Origin: an uncultured Spirochaetaceae bacterium
Lineage (GTDB): Bacteria > Spirochaetota > Spirochaetia > Sphaerochaetales > Sphaerochaetaceae
Direction: 5' to 3'
NCBI GenBank assembly: GCA_944392975.1
Contig: CALXYN010000011.1
Span: 1-49,121 of the forward strand
Length of the DNA: 49,121 nucleotides
Shown: one piece after another, positions 27,526 to 36,930 of the stretch
Position numbering within the stretch: position 1 is the stretch's first letter
Layout of the letters: each line of letters begins with the position of its first letter
Program-made: the position numbers and the translations under genes
The notes under the pieces: generated by a model
The model's input: only the letters and a program-made list of their open reading frames with translations
Database searches by the model: none
Told to the model about the DNA's origin: nothing

Positions 27526-28375
27526 TTTTATGCAGCCTTTCCTCAAGAAGTCCCACAAGGCGTGAGAGAACCAGAGTGATAATGAGATAAATAAGTGCTA
27601 CTACAAGCATAGTCTCAAGTGAAAGGAATGTACGTGAGATATACATTCTTCCACAACGGAGGATATCTTCCAGTGACAGTACAGAGACAAGGGATGAATC
27701 CTTGAGCATGGAGATGAATTCGTTGCCGATTGCCGGAAGAATCACCTTTATTGTCTGTGGCAGGATGATATACCTGAATGCCTGTGCTCTGGACATTCCA
27801 AGTGCAATTGCAGCTTCCATCTGTCCTTTCGGTATTGCCTGAATACCTGCCCTGACAATCTCTCCCATGTAAGCACCAAAACATACAGAGAGGGAGAAGA
27901 TTGCTGCAATCATACCTTCAACATGAAAAAGGGAACCGACTGCGTAGTAAATGAAGATGAGCTGAACAAGAAGTGGGATACCGCGGATGAGCTCTACGTA
28001 TACACCGCAGATCATATTGATCCAGCGCCGTTTGGAAACTGATCCAAGGCCAGTGAATGTTCCGATAATTACAGCTCCGATGATGGAGAATATCGTGACC
28101 TCAAATGTTACTGGGGCTCCTCTCAGACATGTCAGGAATATAAGTCTGTATGGGTCTGGGAAGAAGATGATGAGAACAGCGGAGAGAATTAGGGCTCCAA
28201 AGAATGTGAGACGCCATGATGTGAATACATGCTTTTCTCCTTTCTTCGGAATCAGAACTCCGTCTGTCATGTTGATAGTCGTGCTTTCAGTTTTTGTAGC
28301 ATTCGGGTCAACGGAAATCGTATGCTGTCTGATTGCCTCAGCTTTGATTCTTTCGTTTATTTCCTTGCTGTCCAT
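27518..28375 (-). CDS. polar amino-acid ABC importer permease
   Basis: Inner-membrane channel of the HisM/ArtM type. 285 residues, somewhat longer than usual because of a cytoplasmic N-terminal extension of about 50 residues before the first membrane segment. Five or so transmembrane segments follow, with the [20 protein letters not shown] opening, [17 protein letters not shown], and the EAA loop [20 protein letters not shown] that docks the ATPase. Transcribed from a promoter immediately upstream (28424-28396) and by any read-through from the binding protein gene. Confidence 0.92.
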   Translation of the reverse strand: MDSKEINERIKAEAIRQHTISVDPNATKTESTTINMTDGVLIPKKGEKHVFTSWRLTFFGALILSAVLIIFFPDPYRLIFLTCLRGAPVTFEVTIFSIIGAVIIGTFTGLGSVSKRRWINMICGVYVELIRGIPLLVQLIFIYYAVGSLFHVEGMIAAIFSLSVCFGAYMGEIVRAGIQAIPKGQMEAAIALGMSRAQAFRYIILPQTIKVILPAIGNEFISMLKDSSLVSVLSLEDILRCGRMYISRTFLSLETMLVVALIYLIITLVLSRLVGLLEERLHKNG

Positions 28376-28395
28376 AGTATTTTTCTCGTAAGGTC

Positions 28396-28424
28396 ATAAT
28401 GTATAAACTTGCAGTTTTAGTCAA
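28396..28424 (-). promoter_or_regulatory. promoter of the permease-ATPase pair
   Basis: Minus strand TTGACT (28424-28419), 17 nt, CATTAT (28401-28396). Leader of about 14 nt. Confidence 0.5.
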
Positions 28425-28466
28425 CTAAAATAAGAATACTTATGCAATTCAGATGGTGAATTTGCA

Positions 28467-28499
28467 TAAAAAAAGGTCATCGGCTATTTCCGATGACCT
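28467..28499 (-). terminator. terminator between binding protein and permease
   Basis: On the minus strand AGGTCATCGG, 6-nt loop, CCGATGACCT, then seven T. A perfect 10-bp stem. Confidence 0.9.
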
Positions 28500-28515
28500 C
28501 TGGGTCTGGAATTTA

Positions 28516-29271
28516 TCAGATGATTCCCCACTTTGCTTTGAGGGCATCAAACTCTCCGTTGTCCATGAGAATCTGCAGACCTTCATTGATGAGGTTGAGA
28601 AGTTCTGTATTTCCCTTCTGAACACCGATTGCAATCTCTTCAGATGTGAACGGCTCTCCAGCAACTGTGAGAAGAGAAGAGTAGTTCTCATTCTTGAGCA
28701 CGAAATCAGAAGCAATGAGAGAATCACATACAGCTCCATCAAGGTTGCCATTGAGCATATCCTCGATTGCAAGGCCGATATCGTCATATCTTCTGATCTC
28801 TACCGGGTAGCTCTCAAGAGCAAAGTCTCCAGTTGTTCCAATCTGTACACCAACCTTTGCTCCTTCTGGAAGATCGTCAATAGACTGGATTTCTGCACTC
28901 TTTGCTGCTGGAATGATAAGAACCTGTCCCTGATTATTGATAGGAGTTGAGAAATCGATAGTTGCCTTTCTCTCCTCTGTAATAGTAACACCTGATGCAA
29001 CGCCATCATACTGACCATTTCTGAGACCTGCGAAGATCGTGTCCCATGGAATATTCTGAACAACGAATGTCTTGCCGACAGCCTCTCCAATCATTGGAAC
29101 GAGCTCGACCTCGAAACCTGTGAGGTTGCCTGCCTCATCAATATACTCAAATGGTGGCCATGTAGCGTCTGTTGCGAAAACATACTCGCTCTTTTCCTCA
29201 GTTGCTCCACTTGCGAAAAGTGTGAGAGGGAGAAGTAACAGAGCAATTGCTATAAATGCATATTTTTTCAT
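28516..29271 (-). CDS. polar amino-acid ABC importer binding protein
   Basis: Periplasmic receptor for the importer. The 251 residues begin with a signal peptide ending LFASGATEE without lipobox cysteine. The mature protein has the normal order of a type II binding protein: first lobe FATDATWPPFEYID, GFEVELVPMIG and GQYDGVASGVTITEER, then IDDLPEGAKVGVQIGTT in the second lobe. The ATG at 29271 (MKKYAF) is used, with AAGAGG about 8 nt upstream. A strong terminator separates it from the permease. Ligand not determined. Confidence 0.92.
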   Translation of the reverse strand: MKKYAFIAIALLLLPLTLFASGATEEKSEYVFATDATWPPFEYIDEAGNLTGFEVELVPMIGEAVGKTFVVQNIPWDTIFAGLRNGQYDGVASGVTITEERKATIDFSTPINNQGQVLIIPAAKSAEIQSIDDLPEGAKVGVQIGTTGDFALESYPVEIRRYDDIGLAIEDMLNGNLDGAVCDSLIASDFVLKNENYSSLLTVAGEPFTSEEIAIGVQKGNTELLNLINEGLQILMDNGEFDALKAKWGII

Positions 29272-29294
29272 TTCTTTGCCTCTTTCTGCCGTAA

Positions 29295-29323
29295 ACATTA
29301 ATAATTATGCATACGCATGTCAA
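29295..29323 (-). promoter_or_regulatory. promoter of the amino-acid binding protein
   Basis: Minus strand consensus TTGACA (29323-29318), 17 nt, TAATGT (29300-29295). The spacer contains ATGCGTATGCAT, a near-palindrome that might bind a regulator. Confidence 0.55.
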
Positions 29324-29339
29324 TATTCTTGCAAAACTT

Positions 29340-30701
29340 TTATGCATTTTCTGTAGCAATGGGCTTGATCTTTGTTCTGTATACATAGATATAGAAAAGA
29401 ACAGAGAGAATTAAGCCTACAGCTTCCGCTACAGTAAATGCAAACCATACATTATCCAGAATACCTGTTGCAGCTAATAGCGATGCTACAGGCAGCAGGA
29501 CTGCAAGCTGTCGGACAATGGATACTATCATCGCTGCATATCCAACACCTGTAGCCTGGAAAGCGGAAGTAAGGCTTATTGAGATGGCTGCAGGAATAAA
29601 GCAGATTGATATGATACGGAGTGCAGGGCGTCCGATGCGGAGCATCTCTTCAGAGGCCGCAAAGAATGAAAGGAGAACATCTGGCATAAACTGGAAGAGA
29701 AGGAAACCCAGGGCCATAATCACAACGGCAACAGTGCCTCCAGTTTTTAGCGTTCTCGTCATTCTTGTCTTCTTTCTTGCGCCATAATTGTAAGCGACAA
29801 TAGGTATCATTCCAGCCTGGAGTCCGAATACTGGCATGAATACAAAAGACTGCAGCTTGAAATAGACACCAAGAACAGAGACAGCAGTGGCGCTGAATGC
29901 AATCAGAATCGAATTCAGCGCACTTACCATAACGGTGCTGACACTGTTCATTATGATTGTAGGAACACCGACAGCATATATTTCTTTGATTATCTTTCCC
30001 GATGGTCTGAAACCTTTCAGTGAGAAATGAATCTTCACATATTTGTTTTTGCTGACAAAGTAGAGTGCAGCAATCATGGAGACAATCTGTCCGATAACGG
30101 TTGCAATAGCAGCTCCTTTGACACCCATGTCAAACAAAAAGATGAATACAGGATCGAGAATGATATTTGTAATTGCGCCCAGTGATTGTGTAATCATAGG
30201 GTGAATCGAATCGCCTGTTGCCTGCATTATTCTCTCTGCAGTTATGTCAATGAAGATTCCGAATGAGAAAATGAGACAAATGGAAGCATAGTCATATGAA
30301 AGCTGCAACAGTTCCTGGTCACTCGTGAAGATTGAAAGGAAAGGCCGTGTTCCGATTATTCCAAAAAGTGCAAAGACAAGCCATGTGATAATTGCCAGGA
30401 AAAATCCATTATTGGCTGCCGCCTCAGCTTCATATTGTTTCTTTTCCCCCAGTTTCCTTGCCAGATAGGAATTGACACCGACAGCAGTACCGATACCGAA
30501 TGCAATCATCAGATTCTGCAGTGGATAGGCGAGGGAAACAGCTGTAAGTGAGGCTTCAGATACCCTGGCGACGAAGATGCTGTCTACAATATTGTAGAGT
30601 GCCTGTATCAGCATCGAAAGCATTAATGGAAGGGACAATTTTACAATCAGCTTGGGAATTGACTCATATCCCATTATGTTTTCATTGGTTTCTTTGTTCA
30701 T
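29340..30701 (-). CDS. MATE family multidrug exporter
   Basis: Second MATE gene. The 453 residues have 12 membrane segments; MGYESIPKLIVKLSLPLMLSMLIQALYNIVDSIFV is the family opening, and LQAGMIPIVAYNYGA lies at the start of the second half. The ATG at 30701 is used instead of the upstream TTG (30728), which adds no family sequence. A CATAAT box 12 nt before the ATG suggests a very short leader, and no strong ribosome site is seen. Divergent from the tolC operon with 72 nt between start codons. Confidence 0.88.
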   Translation of the reverse strand: MNKETNENIMGYESIPKLIVKLSLPLMLSMLIQALYNIVDSIFVARVSEASLTAVSLAYPLQNLMIAFGIGTAVGVNSYLARKLGEKKQYEAEAAANNGFFLAIITWLVFALFGIIGTRPFLSIFTSDQELLQLSYDYASICLIFSFGIFIDITAERIMQATGDSIHPMITQSLGAITNIILDPVFIFLFDMGVKGAAIATVIGQIVSMIAALYFVSKNKYVKIHFSLKGFRPSGKIIKEIYAVGVPTIIMNSVSTVMVSALNSILIAFSATAVSVLGVYFKLQSFVFMPVFGLQAGMIPIVAYNYGARKKTRMTRTLKTGGTVAVVIMALGFLLFQFMPDVLLSFFAASEEMLRIGRPALRIISICFIPAAISISLTSAFQATGVGYAAMIVSIVRQLAVLLPVASLLAATGILDNVWFAFTVAEAVGLILSVLFYIYVYRTKIKPIATENA

Positions 30702-30758
30702 AGCGCTAACGAGATTATGGAAAAGCAATTATTTATGCAAGATTACTATTTGTTTTTA

Positions 30759-30767
30759 TGGTATCAT
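30759..30767 (+). promoter_or_regulatory. extended -10 of the tolC-macAB operon, leaderless arrangement
   Basis: TGGTATCAT, then 6 nt, then the ATG at 30774. No Shine-Dalgarno site. Confidence 0.5.
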
Positions 30768-30773
30768 CTTTCC

Positions 30774-32180
30774 ATGAAATACAAGGTCCTGATAGCGATG
30801 CTTCTTACACCATATCTTCTGTTCGCTACTTCTTTTGATACGATAATCGGAAGTGCAGAAGAGAATGGCTATCAAGCAGAGCGGGCAAAACTCCAGTATG
30901 AATCTGGCTTGATAGCGCTGGAACAGGCTGAACTTGAAGATAGGACAGATTACTCCATCTCCTTTCAGTTGGAGCCATTACAGGAGAACAGTAAAATCAT
31001 CTCTGTATCAGATCTTTCGTTCAGTGTAACGCTTCCTGACGATGATACGATAATCTCTGCTTCTCTCCCTTTCAGTACACGTTATGATGCCTCCGGAGCA
31101 CTTATTTCACCATCTGTTTCTGTTGATCATGTCTTTGATTGGGGCATGGATGATGATGGTTTGAAAGAATTGCAGAATGCTTCTTCAAGACTTTCTGTGA
31201 ATCGGGAATATTCATCCGATATGCTTTCCTTGCGTGCAAGTATCATAAATTCCATCTCTTCTCTGCTTTCGAATGAGAAAAGTTTGAAGGAGGAAGAGGA
31301 GAACCTTCGAGATTTGCAGCGTAGCCTATCATCTTCTTTGAAGCTTGGAGATATTTCAGAAGACTCTATTCTCTATATGGAAGCGATGCTTTCGATAAAA
31401 CGCTCTGAAGATACTATAAAGATTCTGAACGATGAGAAGAACGAACTTGAGAAACAGTTCATGAGTCTTACGGGCCTTACATGGGATGGGGTAGAAGATA
31501 TTCCTCAGCCTGTTTTCCCGGATATACTTTCCATTGATACATCTTCTGAACTTGAAGAATCCGATTTATATGCACGCATTGCAGAAGAGGAATATCTTCT
31601 GGAATTATCGCAGCAGAATCCAAAGAAACTCAGTGTTGGAGCTACTGCAGATAGTGACAGGTATTTAGGAGAGGGGCTTAATGTGAATCCCTCATTGGAA
31701 AAGAACAATATTGGAGTTCTTGGTGAGATTGGATGGGAAGGCCGGAATTGGAATCTTGGGCTTTCTGGTGGTGGTACCTGGGACGAGGATTATTCCTTCA
31801 CGCCGGTGCTTACAATCAGCGGAACCTGGCATAGTGATTCATCTTCTGAAAGTGACGAGCTTACACTGCGTTCCTTGCAGAATACTGCTACGCTCAGACG
31901 TGGAGAGTATCTCGATTTAAGACGCTCATTTGAGGAAGAGAGTCTGGATTTCTGGAACAGGATTCTTTCCTGGGAAAGAAGCAGTGCAGAGCTTGATGCG
32001 GAGATGGATTATCAGACAGCACTTCTTGAATATACAAAAGTGCGTTATGAGAGAGGACTCATTCCAGATGAGGATCTTCATGATGCAGAATTTGAGCTTG
32101 AGCTTTTGGAAATTGACCGTTCAGTTCTTCTTCTGGAAGGACTTTCCCTGGAAACGGAAATCAATATGCATATTCTCTGA
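30774..32180 (+). CDS. TolC-like outer-membrane efflux protein
   Basis: Outer-membrane exit duct of a tripartite exporter. 468 residues with a signal peptide (MKYKVLIAMLLTPYLLFATSF). The rest alternates long helices of coiled-coil character, for example about residues 155-220 and 370-445, with acidic beta-strand segments; DAEFELELLEIDRSVLLLEG is a typical last helix. Similarity to TolC is at the level of architecture, as usual for spirochaetes, and the operon context supports it. ATG 30774 replaces an upstream in-frame ATG at 30717 because only the later start gives a clean signal peptide. First gene of a four-gene efflux operon. Confidence 0.8.
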   Translation: MKYKVLIAMLLTPYLLFATSFDTIIGSAEENGYQAERAKLQYESGLIALEQAELEDRTDYSISFQLEPLQENSKIISVSDLSFSVTLPDDDTIISASLPFSTRYDASGALISPSVSVDHVFDWGMDDDGLKELQNASSRLSVNREYSSDMLSLRASIINSISSLLSNEKSLKEEEENLRDLQRSLSSSLKLGDISEDSILYMEAMLSIKRSEDTIKILNDEKNELEKQFMSLTGLTWDGVEDIPQPVFPDILSIDTSSELEESDLYARIAEEEYLLELSQQNPKKLSVGATADSDRYLGEGLNVNPSLEKNNIGVLGEIGWEGRNWNLGLSGGGTWDEDYSFTPVLTISGTWHSDSSSESDELTLRSLQNTATLRRGEYLDLRRSFEEESLDFWNRILSWERSSAELDAEMDYQTALLEYTKVRYERGLIPDEDLHDAEFELELLEIDRSVLLLEGLSLETEINMHIL

Positions 32181-32189
32181 GGTTTAAAA

Positions 32190-33218
32190 ATGGATGACAG
32201 AAGTCTTATAGAAGGACGTAAGCTGAAAAAGAGGAAGAAGAGGAGGAAAATCCTTCTCATTGTAATAATACTTCTACTCCTTGTTGTTTTGGGTATTTTC
32301 TATTTGTTATTGCCAAAAGAAGAGGAAGCGATTTCCGCTCCGATTACAAGGGAGGCTAGGGTAACTTCAAATACATATACGCAGGTTATCGACATCTCTG
32401 GATATGTCGAACCATATGATACGCAGGAGACAAAGTTCCGTTCTACAGGTGCGGTGACCGGTGTCTTTGTCGAAGAGGGCGATAAAGTTAAGAAAGGCGA
32501 TCTTCTTGCTTCCATTGACAACACCCAGCAGCTTGCATCCCTGCAGGATATAAGAGATCAGATAGAAGAGGCCGAGCTTTCCGGATCAGAGCGTGAGCTG
32601 GCTTTACTGAGACTCAGAGAGACAAGTGCTGAAAATTCTCTTGATTATACAAATCTCTATGCTGCATTCGATGGCGAGGTCGCTTCTGTAGATGTTTCCG
32701 AAGAAGATTATTTTGAAGCAGGGGATTCTGTAATAACAATAGTAGACAGGTCCAGGCTGAAAGCTACTGTGGAGATTGATGAGATTGATATGCAGTATGT
32801 AAAGCTTGGGCAGGAAGTGAATCTTGTTTTTGAATCCCGCCCTGATATTGTTGTCACCGGTGTCGTTTCCTATATCCCAATGCTTGGACGTTATACAACA
32901 CAGGGCATTGGTGTGGCAGATGTGGAGATACTTATAGAAGATCCTCCAGAGGGCATCATGCCAGGTTTTACATTTGAAGGAACGCTTGAGGCGGAGGAAG
33001 AGGTCTCCATGCTTCTTATTCCGCAGAATGCCATAACCAGAGGTCGTGGCGGGTCACAGACCGTGAATGTGAAAAGAGATGATGGCAGTATTGAAACAGT
33101 AAGTGTGCGTACGGAATATCTTGGAGAAGGGCTTTCCGAACTTCTTGCCGGCAATCTGAAAGAAGGGGATGTCCTTGTTTATGAAACGCGAAGCCAGCTT
33201 GGGGGATTTTCATTTTGA
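32190..33218 (+). CDS. periplasmic adaptor subunit (MacA/HlyD family)
   Basis: Bridges the inner-membrane MacB-like pump and the outer-membrane duct. 342 residues: a basic cytoplasmic N-terminus, one membrane anchor (ILLIVIILLLLVVLGIFYLLL), a biotinyl-lipoyl-like part (GAVTGVFVEEGDKVKKGDLLASID), a short helical hairpin, and a barrel domain with AAFDGEVASVDVSEEDYFEAGDS. The helical hairpin is much shorter than in E. coli MacA. Begins 9 nt after tolC and overlaps the ATPase gene by 4 nt. Confidence 0.9.
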   Translation: MDDRSLIEGRKLKKRKKRRKILLIVIILLLLVVLGIFYLLLPKEEEAISAPITREARVTSNTYTQVIDISGYVEPYDTQETKFRSTGAVTGVFVEEGDKVKKGDLLASIDNTQQLASLQDIRDQIEEAELSGSERELALLRLRETSAENSLDYTNLYAAFDGEVASVDVSEEDYFEAGDSVITIVDRSRLKATVEIDEIDMQYVKLGQEVNLVFESRPDIVVTGVVSYIPMLGRYTTQGIGVADVEILIEDPPEGIMPGFTFEGTLEAEEEVSMLLIPQNAITRGRGGSQTVNVKRDDGSIETVSVRTEYLGEGLSELLAGNLKEGDVLVYETRSQLGGFSF

Positions 33219-33898
33219 CTAAGGCAGTGATAGAGCTTGAACATGTCAGCAGGTGCTATGTGCTTGGTGATACAGTTGTACGTGCCCTTGATGATGTATC
33301 GTTGGAAATCGAGGATAAATCATTTACTGCCATAATGGGACCTTCCGGGTCTGGAAAATCAACGCTCATGTCGCTTATAGGATGTCTGGATGTACCTACA
33401 TCTGGAATAATCAAGATAGATGGAGAAGAGCTTAGAGGAATGACGGAGGAAGACCTTGCGTACATCCGCAACAGGAAAATCGGATTTGTTTTCCAGCATT
33501 TTTCGCTTCTCCCGAAACTTTCTGCCCTTGATAATGCCGCGCTTCCTCTGCTTTATGCTGGTGTATCTTTAAGGGAACGCAGGGAGAGGGCGGAGGAAAT
33601 GTTATGCCGTGTAGGACTTTCAGACAGGATGAAGCATCGTCCAAGCGAGCTTTCTGGAGGGCAGAAACAGCGTGTTGCCATTGCCAGAGCGCTTGTGAAC
33701 AATCCTTCGATTCTTCTTGCAGATGAACCTACTGGAGCTCTCGATTCCGTTACAGGGCATGAAGTGATGGAACTGTTTCACGCATTGCATGAGGAAGGTC
33801 ATACGATAGTCTTTGTCACACATGACCGATCTCTTGCATCAGAATGTGAGCGAATCATTCCTATAAAAGACGGGAGGATTGCCGATGTTGCTGAGTGA
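33215..33898 (+). CDS. MacB/LolD-type ABC ATPase
   Basis: ATPase of the tripartite exporter. The 227 residues have Walker [11 protein letters not shown]-loop [10 protein letters not shown], signature [16 protein letters not shown] and Walker [13 protein letters not shown]; the DEPTGALD form is typical of MacB and LolD. The start is TTG at 33215, overlapping the adaptor stop (TTGA), with GGGGGA upstream. In MacB proper the ATPase is fused to the permease; here they are separate genes. Confidence 0.92.
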   Translation: MTKAVIELEHVSRCYVLGDTVVRALDDVSLEIEDKSFTAIMGPSGSGKSTLMSLIGCLDVPTSGIIKIDGEELRGMTEEDLAYIRNRKIGFVFQHFSLLPKLSALDNAALPLLYAGVSLRERRERAEEMLCRVGLSDRMKHRPSELSGGQKQRVAIARALVNNPSILLADEPTGALDSVTGHEVMELFHALHEEGHTIVFVTHDRSLASECERIIPIKDGRIADVAE

Positions 33899-35072
33899 GA
33901 ATATCAGGATGGCGTTCTCTTCGCTTTTCGGGAACAGGCTTCGAACGTTTCTGTCGCTGCTTGGTATCATGATTGGTGTAGCTTCTGTCGTTACCATTCT
34001 CAATCTTGGAAGAAGTGCTTCCGAGAGTATTAGTGCTTCATTTGAATCGGGTGGGCTTGATACGGTGAGCATCATGCCTCGCGGATCAGCAAGAGAGACA
34101 ATGGTGTTTTCTGAAGAATTCTCCTACAGCCTGATGGATGAGGTGGATGGCATAATAGAAGTCCTTCCGATGGTTTCTTCTGGTGCGAATATCAGAAATG
34201 GTCAGGAGATTGTAGAAAGTGTAGTTGTTCAGGGCGTGACATCAGGCTTCTTCTCATCTTCGTCTCTAACTCTTTCATCTGGAGAGTTCTTTTCAGCCAT
34301 AGATAATATCAACAGACGCCAGGTTATAGTTCTAGGTTCAGAGCTTGCCGAAGAGCTCTTTCCATCCGGTGATGCCGTTAATCGTTATGTCTCCGTTTTC
34401 CGCAATCAGGCTAAGAGTTTCTTAGTAGTCGGTGTTCTTGAAGAACGTGATTCTACTGTGGGTACAGAGTATAATAATTCTGCGTTCATGCCGTATAACA
34501 CATATGTACAACGATTCAGAAGAACAGATCAGGTTGGAACATATTTTGTCAGAGTGCATGAGGAGGCTGATGCAGTAGCCGTTGCAGAAGATATCGAGGA
34601 CTATCTCAATGAGATTGTAGGTTCTGATTATTTCCGTATTTTCAGTCCTGCAACCATGAAGGAGATGGCTGATTCCGTCACAGGTGTGTTTTCTTCATTT
34701 CTTGCAGCCATCGCAGCCATTTCATTGCTTGTTGGTGGTATTGGAATCATGAACATAATGCTGGTATCCGTTGTTGAGAGGACTGGGGAGATAGGTATCA
34801 GAAAGGCGTTGGGGGCTGCGCCGAGTGCAATCCGGTCACAGTTCCTTGTTGAGTCTGTTTCTCTTTCCGTTACTGGTGGTGTTTTCGGTGTGATAATAGG
34901 TATCCTCATGAGTGGTATTGTTGTGAGTGTTGCAGGCTGGGATTTGCATATTTCTGGTGCTGCAATTCTCATATCCATGCTCTTCTCCTTGGTAATAGGA
35001 GTATTCTTCGGCTGGTATCCAGCAGCGAAAGCTGCCAGACTTGAACCGATGGAAGCTCTTGCCAGAGACTGA
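33885..35072 (+). CDS. MacB-type ABC permease (FtsX fold)
   Basis: Inner-membrane pump subunit. 395 residues: one N-terminal membrane helix (FLSLLGIMIGVASVVTI), a periplasmic MacB core domain (about 50-265) and three C-terminal helices of the FtsX domain, with GGIGIMNIMLVSVVERTGEIGIRKALGA. Four membrane helices is the MacB number. The ATG at 33885 has GGGAGG 7 nt upstream; the TTG at 33879 is not needed. It overlaps the ATPase by 14 nt. Probable exporter of peptides, lipoproteins or drugs; substrate unknown. Confidence 0.92.
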   Translation: MLLSENIRMAFSSLFGNRLRTFLSLLGIMIGVASVVTILNLGRSASESISASFESGGLDTVSIMPRGSARETMVFSEEFSYSLMDEVDGIIEVLPMVSSGANIRNGQEIVESVVVQGVTSGFFSSSSLTLSSGEFFSAIDNINRRQVIVLGSELAEELFPSGDAVNRYVSVFRNQAKSFLVVGVLEERDSTVGTEYNNSAFMPYNTYVQRFRRTDQVGTYFVRVHEEADAVAVAEDIEDYLNEIVGSDYFRIFSPATMKEMADSVTGVFSSFLAAIAAISLLVGGIGIMNIMLVSVVERTGEIGIRKALGAAPSAIRSQFLVESVSLSVTGGVFGVIIGILMSGIVVSVAGWDLHISGAAILISMLFSLVIGVFFGWYPAAKAARLEPMEALARD

Positions 35073-35077
35073 GGCAT

Positions 35078-35106
35078 TGCAAATGGTATATAAAAATCCT
35101 TACAAT
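35078..35106 (+). promoter_or_regulatory. promoter of aspartokinase
   Basis: TTGCAA (35078-35083), 17 nt, TACAAT (35101-35106). Start of transcription near 35113, giving a leader of about 10 nt with GGAGG. Confidence 0.55.
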
Positions 35107-35122
35107 CATGGCGGAGGACATA

Positions 35123-36418
35123 ATGATAGTTTCTAAATTCGGTGGAAGCAGTGTTGCGGATGCAGATCAGATCAGGAAAGTGAAAGCCATTCTCGAAAGC
35201 GATGAGAGACGCATGGTTGCAATTGTCTCCGCTCCGGGCAAGAGAACCAGTGATGATGATAAAATCACGGATCTGCTCTATAAATGTAACAGTCTTGTTC
35301 AGAAGGGCCTTACATGTCGTCCTGTATTTAATGAGATCTCAAAGCGTTTTGTTCAGATAGCACAGAAACTGAAGATTGATGATGTGAAGCTTTCAGAGTG
35401 TCTTGATGATATCCGTTGTAATATCGATGCCGGTCGCGGTGCTGATTACACAGCCTCAAGAGGAGAATATCTCTCTGCTCTCATCATAAGCGAATTTCTT
35501 GGCTGGGAATTTGTGGATGCTGAGGATGTAATAGTCATCAATCAGGATTCCACTGTAAATGAAAAAACCTATAAGAAGCTTCAGGAGAGACTGGAGCCTG
35601 GTAAGCGTTATGTCATTCCTGGTTTCTATGGAGAGACAGAGCAGGGAGTTGTAAAAACCTTTACCCGTGGTGGTTCTGATATCACCGGGTCCATCGTTGC
35701 CAGAGCCGTTAATGCTGAACTCTATGAGAACTGGACAGATGTTTCCGGTATTTACCGTGCTGATCCGAGAATAGTGCCTGAAGCTACTGTAAATACGGAG
35801 CTTTCATATAAAGAGGTAAGGGAACTTTCTGATGTCGGAGCTACTGTGTTCCATGAAGAAGCTATTGCACCTATTTACAACTATGGAATTCCAATCGTAG
35901 TCAAGAATACAAATAAGCCAGAGGATCCTGGTACAAGAATCGTTCCAGAATCCAATGATTTCGGAGCAACAGCTGTCTCTGCACGTTCTGGTCTTTCTCG
36001 CATCAAGCTGAGAAAACTGATGCTTTTCAAGAAGTATGGTGTCCGCCATGCTCTTCTTACTATGCTTCATGTCTTTGGAATCAGGCCTTGCTATTCGCTT
36101 TTTGGTATAGACAGCATTGTCTGGTTCTTTGATTCAAAGATGGCCAGTGATAGCGTTTGCCAGGCAATGTGTGAGCGTCTGACAAAGGAATTTGGTCTTG
36201 ATTCGATTGAAGTAGATCATGGTCATGCAATTCTTGGTGTGGTTGGCGACGGAATGGACTCTTCTGATGCGTATCTTGATGCTGCCATTGCCTTAAAGGA
36301 AAATGGCATCGAGACGACATTTGTCAACTATGGTTCTTCTGATACTTCTGTGCTTTTCGGAGTTAAGGAGGATCAGGCTTCAGAGGCTGTCAGGGTTGTC
36401 TACAAAAAACTTTTCTGA
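35123..36418 (+). CDS. aspartokinase
   Basis: Phosphorylates aspartate, the first step toward lysine, diaminopimelate, threonine and methionine. 431 residues: amino-acid kinase domain (SKFGGSSVADADQIRKV at the N-terminus, FTRGGSDITGSIVARA and YENWTDVSGIYRADPR in the substrate site) and two C-terminal ACT-type segments for feedback control (from about residue 295). It is a stand-alone enzyme, not fused to homoserine dehydrogenase. The ATG at 35123 follows GGAGG (35113-35117) with 5 nt spacing; the ATG at 35108 would include that site in the coding region. No other lysine or threonine genes are adjacent. Confidence 0.92.
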   Translation: MIVSKFGGSSVADADQIRKVKAILESDERRMVAIVSAPGKRTSDDDKITDLLYKCNSLVQKGLTCRPVFNEISKRFVQIAQKLKIDDVKLSECLDDIRCNIDAGRGADYTASRGEYLSALIISEFLGWEFVDAEDVIVINQDSTVNEKTYKKLQERLEPGKRYVIPGFYGETEQGVVKTFTRGGSDITGSIVARAVNAELYENWTDVSGIYRADPRIVPEATVNTELSYKEVRELSDVGATVFHEEAIAPIYNYGIPIVVKNTNKPEDPGTRIVPESNDFGATAVSARSGLSRIKLRKLMLFKKYGVRHALLTMLHVFGIRPCYSLFGIDSIVWFFDSKMASDSVCQAMCERLTKEFGLDSIEVDHGHAILGVVGDGMDSSDAYLDAAIALKENGIETTFVNYGSSDTSVLFGVKEDQASEAVRVVYKKLF

Positions 36419-36878
36419 TTTTCCAGCGGCTCTGAATGAGCCGCTTATTTTTGAACTCGAGAAAATCTCTCCGCAGAAAATATCTTCACTTGTTTCTGTC
36501 TGGTATGAATCCGTGAAGGCCACGCATTCCTTTCTTTCTGAAAGCGAAATTGGCAGAATCATGGAATATGTCCCAGAAGCCATTTCCAGCGTAGAACACC
36601 TTGTTGTCGTATCATGGGGTGGCTCCTTTGTTGCTTTTATGGGAGTGACAGGGCGCAGGCTTGAGATGCTTTTTATTCATCCTGATTTTATGAAAAAAGG
36701 TCTTGGCCGGAAATTAGTTGAAATTGCAATTGCGTGTTTTTCTGCAAGTGAGCTTACTGTCAATGAACAGAATCCAGAGGCAATAGGATTTTACAGACAC
36801 ATGGGCTTCACCACTTACAAACGGACTGAGCTGGATGAAGAGGGTAATCCTTATCCTCTTCTGTATATGAAAAGGTGA
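36396..36878 (+). CDS. GNAT family acetyltransferase, start uncertain
   Basis: Acetyl-CoA-dependent N-acyltransferase of unknown substrate. The body from about 36447 reads IFELEKIS, SVWYESVKATHSFLSE, the acetyl-CoA motif HPDFMKKGLGRKLVEIA, and NPEAIGFYRHMGFTTYKR, a full small GNAT. No ATG precedes it in frame except far inside aspartokinase. Candidates are TTG 36396, which overlaps the aspartokinase end and has AGAGG upstream, CTG 36432 or ATT 36447. A terminator hairpin (36425-36452) lies across the 5' end, so expression may depend on read-through. Confidence 0.75.
   Translation: MSTKNFSDFPAALNEPLIFELEKISPQKISSLVSVWYESVKATHSFLSESEIGRIMEYVPEAISSVEHLVVVSWGGSFVAFMGVTGRRLEMLFIHPDFMKKGLGRKLVEIAIACFSASELTVNEQNPEAIGFYRHMGFTTYKRTELDEEGNPYPLLYMKR
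36425..36452 (+). terminator. terminator after aspartokinase, inside the GNAT 5' end
   Basis: AGCGGCTC, 5-nt loop, GAGCCGCT, then TATTTTT. Perfect 8-bp stem. Confidence 0.75.
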
Positions 36879-36879
36879 C

Positions 36880-36910
36880 AAAAAAAGATGCAGCCGCGAA
36901 CGACTGCATC
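36880..36910 (-). terminator. terminator of the MsmK/UgpC ATPase gene
   Basis: On the minus strand GATGCAG, 10-nt loop, CTGCATC, then seven T. It sits between the convergent GNAT and ATPase genes. Confidence 0.85.
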
Positions 36911-36930
36911 CAGCATATATCTTCCAATCC

